From contig NZ_CP022753.1 in assembly GCF_002263495.1 (NCBI RefSeq), forward strand, positions 3,286,001-3,350,000: a stretch of 64,000 bases of DNA, in the 5' to 3' direction. A model generated the notes under the pieces. The model was not told the origin of the DNA. It made no database searches and saw only the letters and a list, made by a program, of their open reading frames with translations. A program made the position numbers and the translations under genes. The DNA comes from Nocardiopsis gilva YIM 90087 (GTDB lineage Bacteria; Actinomycetota; Actinomycetes; Streptosporangiales; Streptosporangiaceae). Below are positions 33,693 through 43,473 of the stretch, one piece after another. How positions within the stretch are numbered: position 1 is the first letter of the stretch; each line of letters opens with the position of its first letter.

Positions 33693-34220
33693 ATGCGACA
33701 CTTCGTCGGCTTCCTGACCGGACTGGTCCTGGCCCCCGTCGTCGTTTTCGGGGCCGGGTGGGCTCTGCCCCGCCTGACCGAGCTGAAGGCGCAGCAGGCC
33801 ACCTTCCTCAGTGCCGGGGGCGCCGTGACCCTGGCCGTTCTGAGCGTGCTCGCGCTGCTGCTGGCGGTGGCCATGGCGGCACCCCGGCTGACCCCCATGG
33901 TGCCGGGGATCGCGGGGCTCACCCTGATCGGGCTTTCCGTCGGTGCCGTGCTGCGTCCCGAGCTCGCCGACCGCCTCCCCCGTGGCCCCGGCCTCAGCGG
34001 GGCCCTGGACCTGCTGCCCCTGGGCGTCTTCCTGCCGCTGGGCCTGGCGCTGGTGATCCCCATGTTCCTGGCATCGCGCTGGACGGGCGCGGAGCACGGC
34101 GACGGCGTCACCGAGGAGGAGTACTTCGACGGCCTCTACGACGAGGACTACGAAGACGACGAGCGCGACCGGCAGCCCGCCGCCGCGTCCCGCCCCAGCG
34201 GCCACCGCCGTAGCGACTGA
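33693..34220 (+). CDS. Four-helix membrane protein with acidic tail
   Basis: The 175-residue protein has about four hydrophobic segments (VGFLTGLVLAPVVVFGAGWAL; VTLAVLSVLALLLAVAMAA; MVPGIAGLTLIGLSVGAVL; LLPLGVFLPLGLALVIPMFLA) and an acidic C-terminal tail (EEEYFDGLYDEDYEDDERD). The family is not recognised. The acidic tail suggests a cytoplasmic interaction region. ATG 33693 is supported by GAGAGGAG. Confidence 0.6.
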   Translation: MRHFVGFLTGLVLAPVVVFGAGWALPRLTELKAQQATFLSAGGAVTLAVLSVLALLLAVAMAAPRLTPMVPGIAGLTLIGLSVGAVLRPELADRLPRGPGLSGALDLLPLGVFLPLGLALVIPMFLASRWTGAEHGDGVTEEEYFDGLYDEDYEDDERDRQPAAASRPSGHRRSD

Positions 34221-34304
34221 CCCGCCCCTCCCCTCCGGGACGTGCGCCGCCGCACGGACGTGCGTTTCCTGCTGCGGCAGGCTCGGCGTGCACCCGCGGG
34301 CGGG

Positions 34305-36415
34305 TCACAGCCAGTTCGGCCCCCACTGCGAGCTGTCGGAAACGCCGGGCGGCAGTGGCGGCAGGAAGGACGCGCCCGGCGCCCCGTCCTGGCCGCCCGC
34401 GCGCTGCTCACCGGCGGGCGCATCGGCCGCGCCGTGGTCTTCCGCGCGCTCTTCAGCGGCCCGTTCGGCGTCGAACATGGCGGCGATCTCGTCCGTGATC
34501 ACCGGGAACACCTCGGTCGCCGCGGAATAGGGGCTCGACTCGGCGCCGAGGGGGCTCGGCGCGCCCGTGTCGCCCGCCGTGGGCCCGGCTTCGACGCGGG
34601 TGTCCCGGTCGTCAGGCGCGGGCGCCGCGGGCGCCGCCTCCGCCGGGGCGGGGTGGTGTCCGCGGGCGGCGCCGCGTCGTGGTCCGCATCGGCCGGGGCG
34701 GGTGCGTCCGGCGCGTCGGGGCCGCTCTGCTCGGCGCCGGCCTGCAGGGAGCCCAGCATCCGCTCCAGGAACGCGTCGACGCCTGCGGGGTCGCGGCCCG
34801 CGTCGGAGGTTTCCCAGGTGGGGGCGGGGTCCGCAGCGTTGCCCTCATACGCGGCCGGGTCCTGCGCCGGGTCCTGTGCTGGGAGGGTCGCCGCCGCGGC
34901 CGAGGGGTCGGCGACCGGGCCGTCGGCATCGTCGTGACCGGCCGAGGGCGCGGCGTCCTGCTCGGGTGGCGCCGGATCGGCGTCGTGGAAGGCCGTCGCT
35001 GCCGCCTGCGGGTCCTCCTCGGTCGCCGTGGGCATCTCGAGCTGCGCATCGGGCGGCGGTGCGTCGTCCGGCGTGGGTTGGGGCTCCGGGCTGGAGGACT
35101 CCTCCCCTGCAGGGGCGCTGTTCGGGGCGCTGTGGGGCTCGGCGCGCTGGGCGGCGCGCGTGATCGGTCCTGCCGAGGCGCGGATCTCCTCCAGCGCGGG
35201 TCGCGCTGCGGCACCGCCGTCGGGAACGGCTGTGGGAAAGCCCGCAGTGGCCGGTGCGGAGGTGTCGGTGGCGGGGGCCGCCTCCTGCCGGGGAGAGGGC
35301 TCTTGGCCGGTTCGGGCGGATGTGTCCTGAGCCGCATGGGTGGCGGAAGCGGACGTGGTGGTGGCCACGCGGCGCCACCACAGGAAGGCCTCGTCGCTGG
35401 TGAGCTCCTCTTCGACCTCCAGCCACCCGGGGACGTGCGGGTGGCGGCGTCCGGCGCTCCAGGTGCGCGGGAAGGGTTGGGCGTCCAGCACGACGATGCG
35501 TTCGCCGTCGATAGCGGGGATATCGGCCGGGACGCCTTCGTTCCAGATCCAGGAGCCGTCGGCGGAGGTCAGGTTCCACCAGCTGCGCACGATGCGCGCC
35601 TCGGGGTCGGGGGCGCTGGTGCGGTAGGAGGCGGTCCATCGGGGGTCGGGGCGTTCTCCGGCCAGGCCGTGGCCCTCGGGGCCGATGAGCGCGTCGGCCA
35701 GCAGGGCGTGCAGCTGGTAGTTGTCGCCGATGCCGTCGAACAGGACGCGGAAGCCCCGTCCGGAGGCGCGGTCCAAGACGACGGCCGAGGTGGTTTCGGC
35801 CATCCGCAGTAGGGTGCGGACCTCGTCGAACTCCCACAGGGCCGAGGAGAGCTGGTTGGAGACCGCCACGAGCTCGGCGTGCAGTGCGGGGTCGGCGCGG
35901 ATGGCGGCGCGCACGGCGGAGGTGCCGAGCATGGTTTTGGCGGCCAGGCCGTGGCGGCGGATGGTCCACCAGCACACGGTGGCGGTGGGGGCGGCTTCGG
36001 CCAGGTCGGCGGCGACGCGCTCCTCGGCCTCGGCGGTGACGGTGTCGGGGTCGGGCGGGGGTCCGCCGCCGGTGCGTTCCCAGGCGGAGAGGAACACGGC
36101 GGCGCCCTTGCCCATCAGCCGGAGGAGGCGGACCACTTCGACGCCGGTGGCGCCGGGGGTGGTCCCGGATTCGACCATCGCTCCGGCGATGAGGCTGAGG
36201 TCGGCGGCGACGCCGGGCAGGGCGTGGCCTCCGCCGAGGATGGGGGCCAACGCCTCCAGTGCGAGTTCGCGTTCTTCCTCGGGCACGTGGGGGACCAGCG
36301 TGTAAACCTTGTGGGCTGCGGCGGGGAAGGGCTGCGGATCCGTCGCGACTGAGGCGTCGATCAGCTCCTGGAATGCAGCGCGAAACTCATCGATCACCCC
36401 GGCATCTTCGCACAT
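34305..36415 (-). pseudogene. Large protein with acidic/proline-rich C-terminus, frameshifted
   Basis: The first 330 residues are a folded, unrecognised domain: EFRAAFQELIDASVATDPQP, DTVTAEAEERVAADLAEA, CWWTIRRHGLAAKTMLGTSA, then RIVRSWWNLTSADGSWIW and FLWWRRVA. A long Pro/Ala/Glu-rich disordered region follows. As written, the frame degenerates into Arg/Pro near residue 590. In the next frame a sensible ending appears: FPVITDEIAAMFDAERAAEE and PPGVSDSSQWGPNWL. Adding one G to a GGGG run (34645-34648 or 34650-34653) joins them into about 703 residues. The function is unknown. ATG 36415 or GTG 36397 could be the start. Confidence 0.6.
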
Positions 36416-36500
36416 AACGGACACAGGGTGGTCACCCTGAACTTCCGGGACTGTTCCGGACGACCGCGGTGGGCCGGTGCGGCCGCAGCCCGGCGCGCGC

Positions 36501-37760
36501 TCACAGGCCGAGGCGGGTGACGGCGTTGTCCTCCAGCGGGTTGGCGGTGCGGATGTAGCCGTGCACAGTGCGCGGGTTGGTCCAGCGGCCCTGGCGCATG
36601 ATCTCACGGTCCGCGGCGCCGCCGAGCGCCGCCTGGGTGGCGAACCCGGAGCGCAGCGAGTGCCCGCTGAAGGCGCGGGGGTCCAGGCCCGCCCGTTCGG
36701 CGTAGCGTTTGACCAGGTCGGCGACGGCGCGCCCGGTGATCGCGCGGGGTGCCAGGCGGCCGTGCCGGTCGATGGGCGGGAACAGGGGGCGGGCGGTGCC
36801 GTCGGCCAGGTCGGTGCCGGTGTAGGTGTGGCAGCGGTGGGCGGGCGGGTCGGAGGGGGCGCGGTCGTCACGCGCCTGGGGGTCGGCGTCCAGGAACGCG
36901 CGCAGACCGGGGGCGCCGCCGTCGCGGTGGGCCTGCACGGCGTCGGCCCACTCGGCGAACGCGCAGACCGGGCAGGTGGTGCTGCGCCGGCCCCGGGGCA
37001 GGGCGACCTGCTGGGCGTGGCGTGCCTCCTGGTCGGTCTTGGTGGCCGACAGGCGCACGACGAGCAGGGGGTCGCCGGTCTTGGCGTCGGTGTCCACGGC
37101 GATGTCGTCGAAGCTCAGCGCGACCAGTTCGCTGCGGCGCAGGGCCCCGGCGAAGCCGGCGAGGAGCAGGAGCGCGTCGCGGCGCCGTGCGGCGCCGGTG
37201 GGGTGGCCGGGGGCGGGGCGTTCGGCCAGCAGGGCTTCCAGGGTGTGCAGGAGCACCGGGCGTTTGCGGTTGGGGCGGGCGCGGCGTTGGCGTCGGATGC
37301 CGCGCAGGGTCATGCGGACCACGTCGGAGCGGGTGGGTGAGGCCAGGCCGTGGGCGCCGTGGACGGCGGCGATGGCCGCGGCCTTGCGTTCCAGGGTGGA
37401 GGGGGACAGCGCCCAGTGGGCGGGGTCGTCGTGGCCGACGGTGTCGGCCGCGGCGGCCAGGTAGACGGCGACGTCCACGGGGTCGGCGGGCAGGGAGTGC
37501 CGCCCTTCGGCCAGGCACCAGGCGGTGAAGGCGCACCAGTCGGTGCGGTAGGCGCGCAGGGTGTTGTGCGACTGGGCGGAGGCCAGGTAGCGGCCCAGGG
37601 CGCTGGCCTGTTCGTCGTCGAAGCGTCGGCGCACCTCCTCCAGGGCGCGGGTGTCCACGAGCACGCTGTGGGTGCCGCGCTCCAGGCGGGTGCGGACCTC
37701 GGCCGGTACGATCTCGGCCACGTCGCCGCTGTCGGGGCTGTCTTCGAGGTTGTCGTCCAT
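36501..37760 (-). CDS. Tyrosine-type site-specific integrase
   Basis: The 419-residue protein has an N-terminal SAM-like core-binding domain (QSHNTLRAYRTDWCAFTAWCLAEG) and a catalytic domain with arginine in FAGALRRSELVAL, lysine in SATKTD, GHSLRSGFAT (H-x-x-R), QGRWTNPRTV with Trp in place of the second His, and the tyrosine in VHGYIR. All catalytic positions are acceptable, so it should be active. It differs from the XerC-like protein at 18 kb. No excisionase, att repeat or phage gene is beside it, so it may be a stable resident gene. Confidence 0.85.
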   Translation of the reverse strand: MDDNLEDSPDSGDVAEIVPAEVRTRLERGTHSVLVDTRALEEVRRRFDDEQASALGRYLASAQSHNTLRAYRTDWCAFTAWCLAEGRHSLPADPVDVAVYLAAAADTVGHDDPAHWALSPSTLERKAAAIAAVHGAHGLASPTRSDVVRMTLRGIRRQRRARPNRKRPVLLHTLEALLAERPAPGHPTGAARRRDALLLLAGFAGALRRSELVALSFDDIAVDTDAKTGDPLLVVRLSATKTDQEARHAQQVALPRGRRSTTCPVCAFAEWADAVQAHRDGGAPGLRAFLDADPQARDDRAPSDPPAHRCHTYTGTDLADGTARPLFPPIDRHGRLAPRAITGRAVADLVKRYAERAGLDPRAFSGHSLRSGFATQAALGGAADREIMRQGRWTNPRTVHGYIRTANPLEDNAVTRLGL

Positions 37761-37864
37761 GGTGGTCCATCATGGCGCATCGCGGGCCGGTGGGCGGGGT
37801 GGGGCGCGCGGCCGCGGCCGGGCCGGGCGCCGCCGGGCCTGCGGGCAGCAGGTGTTTCGGCTGG

Positions 37865-38323
37865 TCAGCCGAGCGCGCCGCCGATGGCCGACACCAGGTC
37901 GGCGGGGGACGCCAGCGAGTACATGAGCGCCGCCGACAGCAGCAGGGCGAGCCCGAACATCACCGCGGCGACCTTGCGGCGCAGCACCGTGGCGGCCACG
38001 GCGCCGGCCAAGGGGACGACCAGGGCGCACACGAGCAGCCCGACGAGGTACCAGGCGGTGGCGCGCCGGGCGGTGTCGGTGATCTCCGCGGCGTTGAGCA
38101 GGGCGAACCCCTCGGCCAGATAGAGCACGAAGAACACCAGGGACCCGCCGATCCAGGCCGCCGTCAGCAGGCACCACACCACCACGGGCCAGCGCGCGGG
38201 CTCGTCCACCGCGACCGGGGTGCGCGTGGGGCGGGCGGCGGGGGCGGTGGCCGTGCCGCGGGGCGCCTGCGGCCCGGTGCGCCGATCGCGCGGTGTGCGG
38301 GGGTTCTTCTTCTTGGGTGACAC
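37865..38323 (-). CDS. Membrane protein, three to four helices
   Basis: The 152-residue protein starts with a basic region (SPKKKNPRTPRDRR), followed by hydrophobic segments WPVVVWCLLTAAWIGGSLVFFVLYL, YLVGLLVCALVVPLAGAVAATVL and VAAVMFGLALLLSAALMYSL. The family is not recognised. GTG 38323 has a GGAGGG site upstream. It lies 82 bases after another small membrane-protein gene on the same strand; the two may be one unit. Confidence 0.6.
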   Translation of the reverse strand: MSPKKKNPRTPRDRRTGPQAPRGTATAPAARPTRTPVAVDEPARWPVVVWCLLTAAWIGGSLVFFVLYLAEGFALLNAAEITDTARRATAWYLVGLLVCALVVPLAGAVAATVLRRKVAAVMFGLALLLSAALMYSLASPADLVSAIGGALG

Positions 38324-38405
38324 ACGCCCTCCGATCGCCTCACTCGCGGCCACCCGGCTCGGCCGCACCGGCCCCCACCCTAGGCGGCGGGGGCCGGTGC
38401 CCTGG

Positions 38406-38798
38406 TCACGCGGCGGCCAGCAGGTGGATGGCGGTGATGTAGGCGATCGGCCACAGCAGCAGCGTCAGCGACCAGCGGGCGGCCGCGCGGTCCCCGGCGA
38501 CGGTGGTGATGGCGGCGGCCAGCAGCGGCAGGCCCACGGCGGCCCCGAAGCCCAGCGTGTACCACTCGGCGGCGGAGTCGGCGTCGGCGGCCACGGCGTT
38601 GAGGTACCCGATGGGCCCCAGGATCAGGCCGGCCACCCCCAGGAGGGCCGCGGTGATGCGGACGCCCACGGGGTGGCGGGTGTTGCGGATGGGCGGGCCT
38701 CCATTTTCAACCGGCGGCAACGGGGAACGCACCTTCTCCCACAGGGTTCGTGGAGCGCCGCGCCGGGGCGTGCGCGGCGTGGACGGAGAATCGAGCAC
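38406..38798 (-). CDS. Small membrane protein
   Basis: The 130-residue protein has about 45 polar N-terminal residues, then hydrophobic segments VRITAALLGVAGLILGPIGYLNAV, YTLGFGAAVGLPLLAAAITTV and WSLTLLLWPIAYITAIHLLAA. No family is recognised. The GTG start has no convincing ribosome site, and the true start may be further in (for instance at VRSPLPP). Confidence 0.45.
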   Translation of the reverse strand: MLDSPSTPRTPRRGAPRTLWEKVRSPLPPVENGGPPIRNTRHPVGVRITAALLGVAGLILGPIGYLNAVAADADSAAEWYTLGFGAAVGLPLLAAAITTVAGDRAAARWSLTLLLWPIAYITAIHLLAAA

Positions 38799-39027
38799 GG
38801 TGTCGGTGATGCCTTTCAGCGGGACGGGTGAAACGGGTGATGTCGGCGTCGGTCAGGCGATGTTCGGCGGTCATCGAGGCAGAGGGGCGCTGTCTGGATG
38901 CGACATCGACCATCCAACTCGGCTCGGGGCTGTCGATCAAGGGGTGAGGTGGGCGAGTGTCGTCCTCCTCGTGGCCTTTTTCGCTGCTGTGGGCGCCGAA
39001 TCACGCGTCGGGGGCGGGTGCGCCGCC

Positions 39028-42000
39028 TCAGGGCGCGTCGTGCCCCGGCCAGAGACGGGCCTGGTGGCACAGGCCCGCGAATCCGGCCAGGACGCGCAGT
39101 TCGGCCACCGAGCGCGGGGCGGCGGTCAGCAGGTCCGGAGAGTACACCAGCGCCGCCAGGACCTGGGCGCGGGACAGGGCCACGTTGAGCCGGTTGCGGG
39201 ACAGGACGAAGTCCAGGCCGCGCGGGACCTCCAGGGCGCTGGAGACCGTCATGGAGCAGAGCACCACCGGGGCCTCCTGGCCCTGGAACTTGTCCACGGT
39301 GCCCACCCGTACGCCCTGCAGCCCGGCCTCGCGCAGCGCCCGGCGCAGGGCGCGCACCTGCAGGTTGTAGGGGGCGACCATGAGGATGTCGTCGGGCTGC
39401 AGCGGGCGGGGGTCGGCGCCCGGCTCGGTGAAGGCGGTTCCCACCAGCGTCGCGGCCAGGCCGATCGCGGCCTCGACCTCCTCGGGGCTGTGCGTGCTGC
39501 GCCCGCTGTGGGCCACCGGCACCTGGTACAGGCCGGCCTCCACGCCCCCGAGGCCGCGCTCGGCGGCCGAGGGGTGGGCGTGCAGGCGCCCGCGGTAGGA
39601 CAGGGCGGAGACCGGGGCGCACACCGCGGGGTGCATGCGCCGGGTCTCGTCCAGGAAGTAGCCCCGGGAGGCGTCGATGATCTCCTCCTCGCCCACCAGG
39701 TGCTCCAGTGCCGAGGCGTCGGCGCCGTCGGCGTGGGTGCCCTGGACGACCTGCGGGAGCTGCTGGGGGTCGCCGAGCAGGACGAGGTTGCGGGCGGCGG
39801 CCGAGACGGCGAGGGTGTCGGCCAGCGCGAACTGCCCGGCCTCGTCGATGATGAGCACGTCCATGGGGTCGTCGAGCATCGTGGCGTTGGCTAGGCCCCA
39901 GGCGGTGCCGCCGATGAGGTAGCCGCCCTCCTGCTTGGCGCGCCAGCTGGACAGCGCGTTGAGGCTGCGCGGCTGCTCCCAGGGCAGGTCGGGGTCGGGC
40001 GCCTGCTTGCCGCTGGGGCGCTTGGCGGCCGGGACGGGGGTTCCGGCGTCGGCTCCGGCGCGCACGGCGGCCGCCAGCACGTTCTCCACGGCCTTGTGGC
40101 TGGTGGAGCACACGCCCACGGTGGCGCCGCGGCCCACCAGGTGGGTGATGAGCTGCGCGGCGAGGTAGGTCTTGCCCGCCCCGGGAGGGCCTTGGACGGC
40201 GAGGTAGGAGTCCTCCAGGCGGTCCACGGCGGCGATGGCGGTGGCGATCAGGTCGCCTCCGTGCTCGGCGGGGTCGGGCAGCGCCCCGCCGCCGCGCAGC
40301 CGGGGCGCCAAGCGGCGCAGCACGTCCACGCCGGGCAGGCGCAGCCAGTCCGGCTGGTGGGCGATGGTCTGCTCGACCAGCGATTCCAGGGCCGCGTCCT
40401 TGGGGGCGGCCTGGATGGGCGGGCCGGGCAGCACGGCGGCCGGGGCGCGGGCATAGAGCTGCTCGGGCTCAGCGGTCTCGGTCAGCGTGAGCCGGTCGGC
40501 CGCGGCGGCGGTGACGGTCGCGTCCACGGTGTCGGCGCCCTGGCCGGGCGGTCCGGGGTAGAGCAGCCGCACCCGGTCGTCGGCGGAGAAGGGGTGGGGG
40601 CGGGTGGGGTCGGCGCGCAGCTGGAGTTCGCGGCGGGCGCGGCGCTGGCGGCCGGTGGGCTCCTGCCACTCCCCCGCCGCCACGCGCAGCGGCACCAGGC
40701 AGTCGTTGTCGGACTCCAGCTCCTCCACCGGGGCCGAGACCCGGCGGAAGTACTCCCACCAGGAGGGTTTCTCCTCGCGCGGGTAGTACCCGGCCAGGGC
40801 CGCCAGCCGGGCGCGGGCCTGCTGGGCCGCGTCGCGCCGGTGGGTGTCGGCGGGCACGTCGCACATCAGCGGGTCGGTCAGGGCGCGCAGGCGCGCCTCC
40901 TTCTCCTCGCGTTTGCGGCGCTTGTCGTCCTCGGCCTCGCTCAGCTCGGTCTGGACGGCGGGGCGCACCGTGATGCCCTCGGCGGTGCGGCGCTCCTCCA
41001 GCCAGTCGCGCAGCCGCGCGGTGGAGACGCAGTCGTCGTAGTTGTAGGCGCCGATGTCGGTGAGGATCTTCTCGGCCCGGTCGGAGTCGTGGGCCTCAAC
41101 GGCGCCCAGGTAGTCGGCGTAGGCGTCGATGCTGGCGGTAGCGGTGGCCACGTCGCCGTCGCGCCCCTCGAAGTACAGCGGCTCCAGGTACTTGATCGAA
41201 TAGGAGCGCTGCGAGATGCGCAGGCTCTTCCTGACCACCGTGTACAGGTCGACGAGGCGGTGGGTGCGCAGCAGGAGGTCGACCTCGCGCTCGCGGGTGG
41301 CGAAGGCCGCCGCCAGGGATTTGAGCCGGTCGACCTCGTAGGAGGCGTAGTGGTAGATGTGCGCCTCAGGGTCGGCCTCCAGGCGGGCGGTGGCGAAGTC
41401 GACGAAGTCCTCGAACGCCTGCTTCTCCTCGGTGCGGTCGTGGGCCCAGAACGCGTGGAAGTGGGCGGCGCCGTCCTCCTCGGTGACGGCGCCGAAGAGG
41501 TATTCCAGGCCGCGCCCGTCGGCGCCGTCGAAGTAGGGGTAGCCCTCCATGTCGAAGAAGATGTCGCCGGGGCTGGGGGCGGGCAGGCCGGCCAGCCCGT
41601 CGGGGGCATACACCTGGGCGATGACCTCGCCGGTGGGGTTGGCGGCGGTGCGGGTGGCGTCCTGGCGGACCTGCAGGGCGGCCTGTTCGCGCAGCCGGGT
41701 GTAGGAGTGCCGGGGCAGGGTGGGCGGCCGGTCCTCCTCGGTGGCCGCGGCCAGCGCGTCGATGGTGGTGATGCCGGCGTCGCTGAGTTTTCGGGCCTGG
41801 TCGGAGCGGATTCCGGCGACGAGGGTGAGGTGGCGGGCGGCGGTGCGGCCCTCCCGGCACATCGCGGCGTACCCGCAGCGCTCGCAGGAGGGGCGGGGCT
41901 CGCCCCACAGCGGGTCGGGGGCGGTGATGGGGCCGCGCAGCCGGCCGGTGAGCCGGTCGGTGACCGAGGCGAGCAGCGGCGTGAAGTCGGCGACCCGGTA

Positions 42001-42573
42001 GGCGTGGGTGGCGCCGTCGCCGGTGACCAGGTACATGTGCTCCGGCTCGGCAGGTCCCATGCGGCCCAGGGCGGCGGCGTAGGCGGCCAGCTGCACCAGC
42101 GCCCCGGGGCCGGGGTGGTGGGCCAGCTTGGTGTCGTAGGGCTCGTAGGTGCCGCGGCCGGGGCGGTCCTGCCCGGTGGCGGGGTCGGTGTCGTCGCGGA
42201 TGAGGAAGTCGGCGCGGCCGTGGAAGGCGACGCCGGCCTCGCCGGGTTCGTAGAACACGCCCTGGTAGATGACGGGGACGCCGGAGGCCATGGCCGCGGC
42301 GGTGGCCTGGGCGGCGGCCGCCATGGCGGCGTGGGTGGGTTCGGGGTTGTCGATCTCCACGACGCCCTCGCCGAACACCTGGCGCAGCCGGTCGAGTTCG
42401 GCCTGTTCGTGGGCGGCGCCGCTGCGGGCGACCAGCGGGTCGATCTCGGCGGGGGCGGGGACGCCGTGGACGCGGGCGGCCAGCGCGGCTTTGAGCGCGC
42501 TGCGGTGGTCGCACTCCATGGCGTCGACCAGGTCGGTGGGTGAGATCACCCATCCGGTCTCGTTGCGGAACAC
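39028..42573 (-). CDS. RecB-like nuclease/RNase H-like/Dna2-type helicase (TM0106 family)
   Basis: The 1181-residue protein has three parts. The N-terminal part is a Cas4/RecB-like nuclease with an Fe-S cysteine near residue 20 (MECDHR), the active-site aspartate in FHGRADFLI, YEPYDTK near residue 144 and the remaining cysteines in SCERCGYAAMC (about 230). The middle part is a YprB-like RNase H fold (DIFFDMEGYPYFDGADG near 340; YNYDDC). The C-terminal part is a superfamily 1B helicase: GPPGAGKT (about 795), IIDEAGQ (about 910), LLGDPQQLPQV, VDKFQGQE and NRLNVALSRA. Motifs look complete, so a 5'-3' helicase-nuclease is predicted. GTG 42573 follows a strong GGGAAAGGGACGAGG. Confidence 0.88.
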   Translation of the reverse strand: MFRNETGWVISPTDLVDAMECDHRSALKAALAARVHGVPAPAEIDPLVARSGAAHEQAELDRLRQVFGEGVVEIDNPEPTHAAMAAAAQATAAAMASGVPVIYQGVFYEPGEAGVAFHGRADFLIRDDTDPATGQDRPGRGTYEPYDTKLAHHPGPGALVQLAAYAAALGRMGPAEPEHMYLVTGDGATHAYRVADFTPLLASVTDRLTGRLRGPITAPDPLWGEPRPSCERCGYAAMCREGRTAARHLTLVAGIRSDQARKLSDAGITTIDALAAATEEDRPPTLPRHSYTRLREQAALQVRQDATRTAANPTGEVIAQVYAPDGLAGLPAPSPGDIFFDMEGYPYFDGADGRGLEYLFGAVTEEDGAAHFHAFWAHDRTEEKQAFEDFVDFATARLEADPEAHIYHYASYEVDRLKSLAAAFATREREVDLLLRTHRLVDLYTVVRKSLRISQRSYSIKYLEPLYFEGRDGDVATATASIDAYADYLGAVEAHDSDRAEKILTDIGAYNYDDCVSTARLRDWLEERRTAEGITVRPAVQTELSEAEDDKRRKREEKEARLRALTDPLMCDVPADTHRRDAAQQARARLAALAGYYPREEKPSWWEYFRRVSAPVEELESDNDCLVPLRVAAGEWQEPTGRQRRARRELQLRADPTRPHPFSADDRVRLLYPGPPGQGADTVDATVTAAAADRLTLTETAEPEQLYARAPAAVLPGPPIQAAPKDAALESLVEQTIAHQPDWLRLPGVDVLRRLAPRLRGGGALPDPAEHGGDLIATAIAAVDRLEDSYLAVQGPPGAGKTYLAAQLITHLVGRGATVGVCSTSHKAVENVLAAAVRAGADAGTPVPAAKRPSGKQAPDPDLPWEQPRSLNALSSWRAKQEGGYLIGGTAWGLANATMLDDPMDVLIIDEAGQFALADTLAVSAAARNLVLLGDPQQLPQVVQGTHADGADASALEHLVGEEEIIDASRGYFLDETRRMHPAVCAPVSALSYRGRLHAHPSAAERGLGGVEAGLYQVPVAHSGRSTHSPEEVEAAIGLAATLVGTAFTEPGADPRPLQPDDILMVAPYNLQVRALRRALREAGLQGVRVGTVDKFQGQEAPVVLCSMTVSSALEVPRGLDFVLSRNRLNVALSRAQVLAALVYSPDLLTAAPRSVAELRVLAGFAGLCHQARLWPGHDAP

Positions 42574-42692
42574 CGGCCTCGTCCCTTTCCCTGCGTCGCC
42601 TTGCGGGCATTGTGCCACGCGGTGCACACGCGTCCGGCGATGTCACACGCGCCCGCGGTGTGCGGCTGGGAGGGGGCGGGGGTACCGACGCG

Positions 42693-42726
42693 TGTGGCTC
42701 CCCGGGGCGTACGCCCGGGAGCCACA
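42693..42726 (-). terminator. Terminator hairpin after the RlpA-like gene
   Basis: TGTGGCTCCC pairs with GGGAGCCACA, and the loop itself contains GGGCGT-ACGCCC, giving a nearly continuous stem. It starts 39 bases after the RlpA-like stop codon on the minus strand. Confidence 0.6.
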
Positions 42727-42765
42727 GGTCGGTTCTCACCTGGAGTGAGGTGCGGGCGGTGCCGC

Positions 42766-43473
42766 CTAGCTCACGACCTGCCAGTCGACGTTGACGACGC
42801 CCTGGCTGGACGAGGCGATCGAGGTGAAGGACGCCGTGGACAGGTCCAGGCAGCGTCCGGCGACGTAGGGGCCGCGGTCGTTGATGCGCACGGTGACCGA
42901 CTTGCCGTTGGACGGGTTGGTCACCTTGACCATGGTGCCCATCGGCAGGGACTTGTGGGCCGCCGTCATGGCGCTGGGGTCGAAGGTCTCACCGCTGGCG
43001 GTGGGCTGCGGGTCGCTGTACATCGACGCCTGGCAGGAACCGCCGTCACCGGTGGGCGTCAGCCCGGAGTTGTTGGAGCCGGACGACGAGGAAGAAGAAG
43101 AGGACTCCGAGGAGGACTGCTCCTCCTTCGGCTCCGGCTTCTTTTCCTCCTTCTTGGCCTGCGAGGCGGAGGCCTGGACCGACTGGGCGGCCTTTTCGGC
43201 GGCCTGGTCGCGCTGCTCCTCGCTCTGCTTGCGCTCATCGGCGTCGGGCGTGGCCTCGGTGTCGGCTCCGGCCGCAAGGTCGTTGACCTCGGCGGAGGGA
43301 ACCTTCATCTCATTGGCCGCGCTCCGCGGGCTGCCACCGAGATCGCCCAGGACGGCCGCGCCGGCGGTGCCGCCGGTGATGAGGACGGCGCCCGCGGCCG
43401 CCGTGAGGACGACGGCGCGCTTGGTCTTCAGGTTTTCGAGCAGCGGAGTACGAGAGGGCTCATGATTGCCCAC
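42766..43473 (-). CDS. RlpA-like double-psi beta-barrel secreted protein
   Basis: The 235-residue protein has an N-terminal membrane/signal segment (RAVVLTAAAGAVLITGGTAGAAVLG), a low-complexity linker rich in Lys/Glu and a serine run, and a C-terminal double-psi beta-barrel: CQASMYSDPQPTASGETFDP, AAHKSLPMGTMVKVTNP, VTVRINDRGPY and GRCLDLS. RlpA-type barrels act on peptidoglycan; the catalytic Asp of NDRGP is present. It is probably cell-wall attached or secreted. GTG 43473 has AAAGGAC upstream. A long leader (about 330 bases) precedes it. Confidence 0.87.
   Translation of the reverse strand: MGNHEPSRTPLLENLKTKRAVVLTAAAGAVLITGGTAGAAVLGDLGGSPRSAANEMKVPSAEVNDLAAGADTEATPDADERKQSEEQRDQAAEKAAQSVQASASQAKKEEKKPEPKEEQSSSESSSSSSSSGSNNSGLTPTGDGGSCQASMYSDPQPTASGETFDPSAMTAAHKSLPMGTMVKVTNPSNGKSVTVRINDRGPYVAGRCLDLSTASFTSIASSSQGVVNVDWQVVS

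Noticed and set aside
18024-37760. A prophage or integrative element bounded by the two recombinases (18.0 and 36.5 kb)
   Set aside because: The genes in between are ordinary chromosomal metabolism, transport and regulation; no capsid, replication, transfer or excisionase gene and no att repeats were seen.
38707-38940. Possible 77-codon gene on the minus strand (ending AFPVAAG), or an extension of the small membrane protein by a frameshift
   Set aside because: No ribosome site, and joining it to the membrane-protein frame would need a base removed, unlike the other breaks in the window; evidence is too thin.
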